The translations under genes were made by a program, and so were the position numbers. Under the pieces are notes generated by a model. It saw only the letters and a program-made list of their open reading frames with translations, ran no database searches and was not told where the DNA came from. A DNA stretch of 64,000 bases from Amycolatopsis taiwanensis DSM 45107 (GTDB lineage: Bacteria > Actinomycetota > Actinomycetes > Mycobacteriales > Pseudonocardiaceae), in assembly GCF_000519205.1 (NCBI RefSeq), contig NZ_JAFB01000040.1, positions 21,065 to 85,064 on the forward strand. The letters are read 5' to 3'. Positions 57,736 through 64,000 of this stretch are shown here, piece by piece (positions within the stretch are counted from its first letter, which is position 1; each line of letters opens with the position of its first letter).

Positions 57736-59223
57736 TTACAGCGCATCCAGCGCATCCACCGGGAGCCGCCCGCTCAACAAGCCGTTCGACTTGCCGTTGC
57801 GCTTGGGCTCACGGCGTGGGCCGGTCGCGATCCTGGCGATCGGCGCCGTGCCCTCCAGGTCCGGGTCGGTCTCCTCGAGCGCCGAGTAGTACTCGTAGTA
57901 CGGGTTCGACGTGGATTCCGGAGTCATCGACAGCACCGTGCCCAGCAGCCGGGCGGAAACCGCGTCCAGCGCCGAGGTCGCCGCCTTGAGCTGGTTTCTC
58001 GTGGTCCGACCGTGGCGCACCACGAGGAGCGCGCCGTCGCAGGCCGCGCCGATGATCGCGGCGTCGGTCACCGGCAGCAGCGGCGGCGCGTCCAGCAACA
58101 CCATGTCGTAGCGCCGGCCCAGCTCGGTGAGCACGTTCGCCATCTGGCCGGAGGCCAGCAACTCGCTGGGATTGGGCGGGATCGGCCCGCTCGCCAGCAC
58201 GTCGAGCAGCGCCGCTCCCCACGACTGCAACGCGTCGTCGAGAGTGACCCGGCCGGACAACACGCTGGTCAGGCCGATCGCGCCCTCGAGCCCGAGGCAG
58301 TCAGCGGCCCGCGGTCGCCGGAGGTCCGTTTCGACGACCACCACCCGCTGGCCGGCGCGCGCGAGCACGATGGCCAGGTTGCACAGCGTGGTCGTCTTGC
58401 CCTCCTCGGGGACCGCGCTGGTCACCACGATCGCCTTGCGGGACCGGTCGACGTCGATGAACTGGAGGTTGGTCCGGATCTTCCGGAACTCCTCGGCACG
58501 CGGCGAGCGCGAATGCTCCTGCACGGTCAGTGGGTGCTTGGGCACGTCCGCATCGTGCGCGATGGTGCCCAGGTTCGGCGCACCGGTGAGCGTTTGCAGC
58601 TCGTCGGCGGATTTCACGGTGGTGTCGAGTGCATGCCGCAGCAAGGCCAGCGCGTACCCGGCGGCCAGGCCCAGCAGGACACCCAGACCGAAGTTCATCG
58701 CCGGGACCGGGCTCACCGGGTCCACCGGGAGGGCCGCCGGTTCGACGACCCGCGCGCTGACGGCGGCCGGCAGGTTGGCGGCCGGCGTCTCCAGCTGCGC
58801 GACCAGGCGGGTGAACGCGTCCCCGGTCGCGTCGGCGATTTCCTTGGCCAGCAAGGGAGAACGGTCGGTCACGGTGGCGGTCAGCAACATCGTGCCGGGT
58901 TGACCGGACGCGCTGATCTCACCGGCGATCTCGTCGGCCGGCTTGCCCAGCTTGAGCTGGTTCGCCACGTCGCGGGCGACCCGGGTGCCGGCCAGCAGTG
59001 TGGTGTAGGACCTGACCTTCTGCTCGGGAAGCGGATTCGCCTGATACGGCCCGGAAATTCCGTTCACACCGGACTGCTCGGAAATGTAGATCGTAATCCC
59101 GGCGGAGTACTGTCTCGGCATCGACCAGGTGCAGGCAGCCGCGGTCACCATCCCGGCCAGCAGACCGAACAACACGATTTTCCAGCGTCCACGTGCCACC
59201 CGCAGATAATCGTGCAGGGTCAC
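57736..59223 (-). CDS. Chain-length determinant/BY-kinase (Wzc/CapAB-like)
   Basis: 495 residues. The N-terminal Wzz domain has two membrane helices (about 14-36 and 178-200) around an exterior loop (SMPRQYSAGITIYISEQSGV). The C-terminal tyrosine kinase has Walker A SAVPEEGKTTT (about 263-273), Walker A' VVVVETDLRRP and Walker B MVLLDAPPLLPVTDA. A tyrosine cluster NPYYEYYSALEE near 440 is the autophosphorylation site, followed by a basic tail. GTG 59223 is chosen because GGAGGTGT precedes it, although ATG 59262 is in frame. It controls export and chain length of the polysaccharide. Confidence 0.92.
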   Translation of the reverse strand: MTLHDYLRVARGRWKIVLFGLLAGMVTAAACTWSMPRQYSAGITIYISEQSGVNGISGPYQANPLPEQKVRSYTTLLAGTRVARDVANQLKLGKPADEIAGEISASGQPGTMLLTATVTDRSPLLAKEIADATGDAFTRLVAQLETPAANLPAAVSARVVEPAALPVDPVSPVPAMNFGLGVLLGLAAGYALALLRHALDTTVKSADELQTLTGAPNLGTIAHDADVPKHPLTVQEHSRSPRAEEFRKIRTNLQFIDVDRSRKAIVVTSAVPEEGKTTTLCNLAIVLARAGQRVVVVETDLRRPRAADCLGLEGAIGLTSVLSGRVTLDDALQSWGAALLDVLASGPIPPNPSELLASGQMANVLTELGRRYDMVLLDAPPLLPVTDAAIIGAACDGALLVVRHGRTTRNQLKAATSALDAVSARLLGTVLSMTPESTSNPYYEYYSALEETDPDLEGTAPIARIATGPRREPKRNGKSNGLLSGRLPVDALDAL

Positions 59224-59822
59224 ACCACACCTCCGGCCAGGGGTTCGTTCAGACATATCCATCAGCGGGGACTGGGCCTGGGATGGCTGCTGATATTACA
59301 CACTTCGACAATGTTGATCTCTGCTTTCACCTGAAGGTGTGGGCCGAACTCGATCTTGTCGGCCGGTGCACCCGGCAAGAATAATCGCGTCGATCTTTTC
59401 CGGCGCACTGGCGCAGCATGCGCCCAGCATTACAACCCGATCGCGGAGAGTCATAACCCCAGCTGGACCGGAGTGGACCGGCGACCGCAAACTTGGGGGC
59501 TCTGGCGGCCGCCGGTCAGTTTCGCGGCAATTCAGAAGAATCCGCGATGGCTCCGATTTCCGGCATCACGGCACCGATGCCACCGGTGCCGCTGCTCGAT
59601 CATCCTGGCGTGGAAGCCGCCGTCGGCGCGTCATCCTCGGCGGGTGAAATAACGACCGGAAGTCGCTACTCCGGACAGGTGATGGCTGACGGCATTCGTG
59701 TCCTTCTTGGCGGATTGCCAACCGGTTTTGTCCCGCCCGGGCGAACGCTTTCTCACTCGTTCGGGAGATCTTTCGGCTGACGCGTTCTCCGATGCTCGCG
59801 AGTTCGGCGAATTCTCATAGCC
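59224..59822. other. Intergenic control region between BY-kinase and LAL regulator
   Basis: About 600 bases without a convincing gene between divergent operons. It must hold promoters for the polysaccharide operon (minus) and the LAL gene (plus). The stretch 59285-59345 is AT-rich and holds an imperfect inverted repeat (CACACTTC / GAAGGTGTG). GCCGG-TGCAC-CCGGC lies at about 59358. An open frame from ATG 59547 (78 codons) lacks a ribosome-binding site and a recognisable fold. No 21-bp units are present. Confidence 0.5.
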
Positions 59823-62471
59823 TTGGCCAGTCCGGATCGAACGGAGACCGCAATCAAGCCACCAATGCCCGAGCCCAAGATCACGCAGCCGCCACCGCCC
59901 CGCGAACTCATCCGGCGCGCGCGGCCCGGCGGAATGCTGCCCGACGTGGCCGAACCCGAGGACGATCCGGCGGTCACCGTGGTGTCCGCGCCGGCGGGAT
60001 TCGGCAAGACCACCCTGGTGTCGAGTTGGGCCGACGACAGCCGCCGAACTGCCGGGCCGAACGCGGTGGTCTGGGTGAACGTGGACGAAGCGGACAACGA
60101 CGTGGCCCTGTTCTTCGCCGGCGTGCTGGCGGCGTTCAACCGCAGCCAGGGCGGCACCTCGGCGGGCCGGGTACCCGAGCCACGCCGGACCGGGCAGGAC
60201 TCCCTGACCCTGCTGGCCGAGCTGGTCGAGCGGCGCCGAGAGCGCGTCTGGCTGGTGCTCGACGACTTCCAGACCCTGCGCGAACCGGCCGCCGTCCAGG
60301 TCGTGGACACCCTGTTGCGGCGGATGCCGCGCAACCAGCGCCTGGTGCTCTGCGGACGGGTCGATCCCCCGATCGGTCTGCAGCGCCTGCGCATCGCGGG
60401 CCGGCTGCGCGAACTGGGCGCGGACGATCTCGCCTTCTCCCGTGCGGAAACCGCGGAGGCCATCGCCCTGCACGGCATTCACCTGTCGGAGGAGCACCTC
60501 GACCGGTTGATCTCGCTCACGGAGGGCTGGCCCGCGGCGATCCGGCTCGCCGCACAGGCCCTGCGCGGCTCCCGGGACCCGGGGTCCGTTCTCGACTCCT
60601 TCGTGGAGACCGATCACGCGGTCGCCGAGTACCTCACCGGCGAGGTGCTTTCGCCGCTGCCCGAGGACCAGCAGGACTTCCTCCGGCGCACGAGCGTGCC
60701 CGACCGGATCACGCCGGGCCTGGCGCGGGCGCTGACCGGACGGGAGGACGCCGCCGCGGTGCTCGGGGCGCTGGCGCGGACCCGCTCGCTGATCTCGCGA
60801 TCCGAGGTGGACAGCGACCGCTACCGCCAGCACGCCTTCCTGCGCGCGTACCTGCAGGCCGACCTGCGCCGGCGGATGCCCACGGTGCTGGCCGAACTGC
60901 ACCGTATCGCCGCCCGCTGGTTCGCCGAGCACGGTGAACCGGTCACCGCGGTGGCCCACGCGGCGAGCGCGCACGACACCGAACTCGCCACGAACCTGGT
61001 CACCAAGCACGGCCTCGCGCTGATTCTCGCCGGGGAACTGGCCACGCTGCGCCGGCTGGCGGCGACCCTGCCCGCGCGGGCCCGAGCCGACGCCGAGGTG
61101 GGGCTGATCCTGACGCTGACGGACCTGGCGGCCGCCGACCGGGCGACCGCGGAGATGCGGCTGTCGGGGCTGGCCGAGAGCGCGCGGCGGAGCCCGAGCG
61201 AGCGGGTCCGCGATCTGGACCTGATCGTGCGCACCCACTGGGCCCGGCCGCCCGGGCGGGTGGCGCCCGCACTGGAGGAACTCGGCGAACGAGTCGAGCG
61301 GATCACCGACCCGGACCTGCTCATGCTCGCCCTGATCAACCGCGGCACGGCGATGTTCTGGCTGGGCGAGGCGCAGGCGGCCGGCCGGGACCTCGGCTGG
61401 GCACTGCGCATCGCGACCGCCCACGAGTTCGACCACGCGACGCTGCACTGCCTGACCCACCTGGCGGCGGTGGCGTCGCTGGACAGCGACTACCCGCGGA
61501 TGCGGCGCATGGTCGACGAAGCGCTGCAGTTCGCCGAGCGGCGGAGTCTCTCGGACAGTCCGGCGGCCAGCTTCGCCTACACGATCGCCGCGACCGTGGC
61601 CTACCAGTACCTGGAATCCGACCGTGCGGCCGAGCTCGCCGGCCGGGCGATCGACGTGCTCGGCTCCGCCGGTGACCGCACCGCCGAGCTGTGCGCCGTG
61701 TCCATCGACGCGGCGATCGACTTCGAGTGGGGGCAGGACCCGCACTCCGCGCTGGTGCGCCTGCGCCGGCAATGGGGCTCGGTGAACCGGCAGGACGCCG
61801 TCGCCCCGACGCTGGTGGCGCACCTGGCGCCGATCGAGCAACGGATGGCGCTGCGTCTGGGCCGGCCGGACTGGGCCGCCGAGGCCGAGCGCCGGGCCTC
61901 GGCGTGGGTCGGCGACCACGGCGAGGCGCAGTTGCTGCGCGCCCGCATGCACGCCCACTACGGCCGGGTGACCGCGGCACGCGCGCTGCTGGAGAAGATC
62001 ACCAAGAACCGGGTGCCGTGTCTGCTGGTGTCCAGCCGCATCGAGGCCCACGTGCTGGCCGCGATGCTGGCCGAGCGCGCGCACGACGGCCGCAGCGCGA
62101 ATCTGGAGATCCGGGCGGCGATCGAACTGGCCGAGCCCCGGCGCGCCCTGCGCCCGTTCTACGACGCCGGGCAGGAGATCCGGCAGCTGTTGGTGCCGCA
62201 ACTCGGCCGGTTGGGACGGCTCGACCCGTTCGTCGAGGAGGTCCTGGAAGCGATACCGCCCGCGCCCGCCGGAGTAACCGCGGAACTCACCCCACGCGAA
62301 GTGCAACTGCTCAGGGAACTTCCGTCCCTGGCCACCATCGAGGAGATCGCCGGGAGCCTGTACGTATCAGTGAACACGGTGAAGACCCACCTGCGAAACG
62401 TTTACCGGAAATTGGGCGTGACCTCGCGCCGGGACGCGGTCATCGCGGCGCGCGAGCGCGGACTGCTCTAA
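59823..62471 (+). CDS. LuxR family LAL (MalT-like) transcriptional regulator
   Basis: 882 residues. Walker A is SAPAGFGKTTLVSSW (about 55-69) and Walker B RVWLVLDDFQTL. A long helical (TPR-like) sensor region follows, and a C-terminal LuxR helix-turn-helix: LTPREVQLLRELPSLATIEE, then IAGSLYVSVNTVKTHLRNVY. Layout matches MalT/LAL activators. TTG 59823 gives the longest family-like frame; ATG 59865 is an alternative with a weak GGAGA site. Divergent from the polysaccharide operon, which is its probable target; the ligand is unknown. Confidence 0.88.
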   Translation: MASPDRTETAIKPPMPEPKITQPPPPRELIRRARPGGMLPDVAEPEDDPAVTVVSAPAGFGKTTLVSSWADDSRRTAGPNAVVWVNVDEADNDVALFFAGVLAAFNRSQGGTSAGRVPEPRRTGQDSLTLLAELVERRRERVWLVLDDFQTLREPAAVQVVDTLLRRMPRNQRLVLCGRVDPPIGLQRLRIAGRLRELGADDLAFSRAETAEAIALHGIHLSEEHLDRLISLTEGWPAAIRLAAQALRGSRDPGSVLDSFVETDHAVAEYLTGEVLSPLPEDQQDFLRRTSVPDRITPGLARALTGREDAAAVLGALARTRSLISRSEVDSDRYRQHAFLRAYLQADLRRRMPTVLAELHRIAARWFAEHGEPVTAVAHAASAHDTELATNLVTKHGLALILAGELATLRRLAATLPARARADAEVGLILTLTDLAAADRATAEMRLSGLAESARRSPSERVRDLDLIVRTHWARPPGRVAPALEELGERVERITDPDLLMLALINRGTAMFWLGEAQAAGRDLGWALRIATAHEFDHATLHCLTHLAAVASLDSDYPRMRRMVDEALQFAERRSLSDSPAASFAYTIAATVAYQYLESDRAAELAGRAIDVLGSAGDRTAELCAVSIDAAIDFEWGQDPHSALVRLRRQWGSVNRQDAVAPTLVAHLAPIEQRMALRLGRPDWAAEAERRASAWVGDHGEAQLLRARMHAHYGRVTAARALLEKITKNRVPCLLVSSRIEAHVLAAMLAERAHDGRSANLEIRAAIELAEPRRALRPFYDAGQEIRQLLVPQLGRLGRLDPFVEEVLEAIPPAPAGVTAELTPREVQLLRELPSLATIEEIAGSLYVSVNTVKTHLRNVYRKLGVTSRRDAVIAARERGLL

Positions 62472-62522
62472 CCGCCCGGGAGCTAACACAACCTATTCAC
62501 GACACGTAGCGAGAGGAAGTCG

Positions 62523-62861
62523 ATGGAAATGGTTTCCGAGGATCTGATCCGCGCGTGGGAAGACGCGTATCGCCGTTATGGCAGCGCGGCGGGTGCCAAT
62601 GTCGCGTCGGCCTCGCGCGCGGTGGCGCTTGCGTGGCGCGACATCGCCTGCACGAGCAGGTTGCCGTGGTGGGTGCTGGCCGCCGTCGAATCGGCGGCCG
62701 AGGCATTCGAGGACCAGGCGGAACAATGGGAGGCCCGCGCCCGGCAGAGCGCGAAATCGTCCTGGCCGGGCGTTCCGAACACGCGCACCCCGGGCGATTC
62801 CACCATCACCGCCTCCGGTCAGTTGCCCGTGTCGGCGCGGGATGAAGCGCAGACCGTCTAG
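62523..62861 (+). CDS. Small unidentified protein downstream of the LAL regulator
   Basis: 112 residues with GAGAGGAAG 5 bases before the ATG. The N-terminal half is helical and aromatic-rich (EDLIRAWEDAYRRYGSAAGA, RLPWWVLAAVESAAEAFED), the C-terminal 40 residues are Pro/Ser/Thr-rich. No family is recognised and no signal peptide is present. It is 51 bases after the LAL stop and may be cotranscribed. Confidence 0.6.
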   Translation: MEMVSEDLIRAWEDAYRRYGSAAGANVASASRAVALAWRDIACTSRLPWWVLAAVESAAEAFEDQAEQWEARARQSAKSSWPGVPNTRTPGDSTITASGQLPVSARDEAQTV

Positions 62862-62892
62862 CTCGCGGTCCACAAGCTTCGTCCATCGTGGT

Positions 62893-62922
62893 TTTCGCGG
62901 AGTAGCAGGTACTTCCGCGAAA
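62893..62922. terminator. TTTCGCGGA hairpin, probable bidirectional terminator
   Basis: TTTCGCGGA (62893-62901) and TCCGCGAAA (62914-62922) form a 9-bp perfect stem with a 12-base loop after the small gene at 62523-62861 and before the convergent gene ending at 63063. The ~140 bases to that gene hold nothing else recognisable. Confidence 0.5.
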
Positions 62923-63062
62923 CGGATCGGCGGTCGCGTCCCGCCTCCAGGCGCGGCCGCCGAATTCGATCTGCCCGCCTGTCCCGCACCGAGCCGGTAA
63001 CGCATCTGTCCGAAGTGGACTTCACCATCCCCAAGCGGGACATGGCTTCGACAACCGGATCA

Positions 63063-63491
63063 TCACGGGGAAACCTGGCGGCAGGTGACTTCGCCGGGAT
63101 GGATGTCACCCAGTCCGGCCCCGATCAGGCCGGCATAGGGCACGCCCTGTTCGTCCACCGCCAGAATGCGGTTCGTGAACAGCGGGGCGATCGCACCGGT
63201 AATGTCGATCACGTTGGCGTGACTGGCGAGTTCGAACACCGCGCACAGCGCGGCTACGGTTTCCCTGCGGTCGGGATCGTTCTCCGGGGAGAGGCCGGTT
63301 ATCAGGATGTCGAGCAGCCGCTCCTGTGGGCCGATGTCGATCTGGACCGACGCTCGTTCGGGAAACTCGCCGCGCTCGCGAAGTTCCCGCACCTCCTGGA
63401 CGAGATGCGCGGCAATCGCCGCCAAGGAGGCGCCGATCTCGAGGTGATCAGTGCCGGTGATACAAAGGGTCTGCTGCACAGAATCGATCAT
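63063..63491 (-). CDS. Small protein of unknown function
   Basis: 142 residues starting at ATG 63491 (MIDSVQQTLCITG). A helical stretch (LVQEVRELRERGEFPERA) is flanked by mixed beta/alpha sequence (VIDITGAIAPLF). Segments such as ASVQIDIGPQERLLDI suggest a soluble alpha/beta protein. I recognise no family, and neighbours give no clue. An ATG 14 codons upstream (63533) is in frame but less likely. Confidence 0.55.
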   Translation of the reverse strand: MIDSVQQTLCITGTDHLEIGASLAAIAAHLVQEVRELRERGEFPERASVQIDIGPQERLLDILITGLSPENDPDRRETVAALCAVFELASHANVIDITGAIAPLFTNRILAVDEQGVPYAGLIGAGLGDIHPGEVTCRQVSP

Positions 63492-63533
63492 GGGAGCTCG
63501 CCTTCCGATGTTTTCCGCAAACGCGGAGAGCAC

Positions 63534-63892
63534 CTGCGAGGTAGGTCACCGGGATCTGGACAACGCTGGGATCTTCGGCGAACTTCGAGGACACCACACG
63601 CTACCGGCGGCCGTCCAGGAGGTGGCGCGAGTGTTTGCACCACGCCACCCGAACAGACCAACAGATTACTCCGATGCCGTGACAAAAGAGCCGAAAAGGG
63701 CTCACGTATTCGCGTCTGCGCTAACCCGGATCTTGCATGGGGTGGTCGGCTGGTCCTGGGTGGTCCGTGGGGTTGTTGTTCGGGGTGTTTGTTTGGTTTG
63801 GGGCAGGTTGGTGGTGCCCGTTGTCGGTGGGGTGGCCGCCGGTGTTCACTGCCGGGGTGGTGTTGCTGGTTGTCGGGGCGGGTTGGTGATGG
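63534..63892. other. Intergenic region before the IS1380-type transposase end
   Basis: About 360 bases with no supported gene. GAGCC-GAAAAG-GGCTC near 63690 is a small hairpin. From about 63745 the composition becomes G/T-rich on the plus strand (TTGTTGTTCGGGGTGTTTGT), like a minor-strand flank of an insertion sequence, so the IS terminus may lie here. No clear terminal inverted repeat can be fixed from one end only. Confidence 0.4.
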
Positions 63893-64000
63893 TTAGGCGA
63901 GTTGTGGCAGGGCGGTGAGGCGTTGGTGTGCGGTGATGATCAGGGTGTTGCAGGGTGCGTGTCGGGATAGTCGGAGGTGGACTCGGCGGGCGTGTCGGGC
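63893..64000 (-). mobile_element. C-terminal end of an IS1380-type transposase (runs off the window)
   Basis: The minus-strand frame enters at 64000 and stops at TAA 63895-63893. Its 35 residues (HARRVHLRLSRHAPCNTLII, TAHQRLTALPQLA) match the last helix and tail of IS1380-family transposases. The catalytic DDE domain lies outside the window. The element, whole or decayed, borders this region on the right. Confidence 0.6.

Noticed and set aside
59547..59780. 78-codon frame in the control region between BY-kinase and LAL gene
   Set aside because: No ribosome-binding site, no recognisable fold, and composition not clearly coding.
59631..62306. 891-codon minus-strand frame opposite the LAL regulator
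   Set aside because: Composition is an antisense shadow of a high-GC gene; the plus-strand protein has clear NTPase and LuxR domains.
62493..63005. 170-codon minus-strand frame opposite the small gene at 62523
   Set aside because: Antisense shadow; the plus-strand gene has a good ribosome-binding site and a terminator follows it.

Overview
High-GC actinomycete chromosome. Mycothiol metabolism (a mycothiol S-conjugate amidase and a DinB-fold protein of the mycothiol-dependent superfamily), an ECF42-type sigma factor beside a DGPF protein, DrrA/DrrB and AfsR-like proteins, LGFP repeats and a BY-kinase polysaccharide locus all point to a Pseudonocardiaceae-like genus (Amycolatopsis or a relative). 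That placement is inference from gene content. There are no rRNA or tRNA genes, CRISPR array or intact insertion sequence. An IS1380-type transposase is cut by the right edge and an IS5-type fragment lies near the left edge.

Layout. 0-6.5 kb: a GNAT/IF-1-paralogue pair behind a micro-ORF and hairpin, IS and gene debris, two one-component regulators, and a secreted BNR-propeller gene with a decayed tandem copy. 6.7-10.2 kb: a P-loop NTPase cotranscribed with a membrane-anchored periplasmic-binding-fold receptor. 10.2-13.9 kb: GntR regulator, amino-acid permease and omega-aminotransferase. 14-16 kb: catalase and a guanidinium exporter under a guanidine-III riboswitch. 16.5-22.5 kb: DrrAB exporter, a large AfsR-like regulator, thioredoxin and MerR. 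22.7-36.5 kb: mixed metabolism and regulation (AraC/VOC, HNH nuclease, RNase Z, DGPF/ECF42, TetR/Mca, pirin/rhomboid, a two-component system, hydrolases, HxlR/imine-reductase-like). 36.5-47.7 kb: MarR, purC, a 1.15-kaa secreted quinoprotein-LGFP protein, an RpiR regulator, an F420-type oxidoreductase, an FAD oxidase and a DtxR-family regulator. 47.9-62.5 kb: an exopolysaccharide locus (epimerases, a dual glycosyltransferase, DegT aminotransferase, nucleotide-sugar dehydrogenase, CapD-type dehydratase, tyrosine phosphatase, BY-kinase) facing a LuxR-type LAL regulator.

Most unusual features. (1) Five intergenic arrays of a degenerate 21-bp unit, two of them built as large inverted repeats around the same GGGGACACGCC/GGCGTGTCCCC hairpin. 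(2) Two 72-nt micro-ORFs in the polysaccharide operon encode related 23-residue peptides (shared RGNQGD and LL) and are joined by ATGA overlaps to the genes on both sides. (3) The NTPase/receptor pair looks like an uncharacterised actinobacterial sensing module. (4) A hexanucleotide expansion has moved the merR stop codon away from its thioredoxin partner. (5) One epimerase has lost its catalytic YxxxK segment.

How the genes fit together. The polysaccharide locus has nucleotide-sugar synthesis, transfer and kinase/phosphatase control, but no flippase, polymerase or priming transferase in view. Several regulator/target pairs have visible dyads between them: TetR/Mca, HxlR/oxidoreductase and GntR/permease. 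Gene decay is frequent between functional genes (IS5, VOC, MFS and MocR-type remnants), and these debris sites often adjoin the dispersed repeats.
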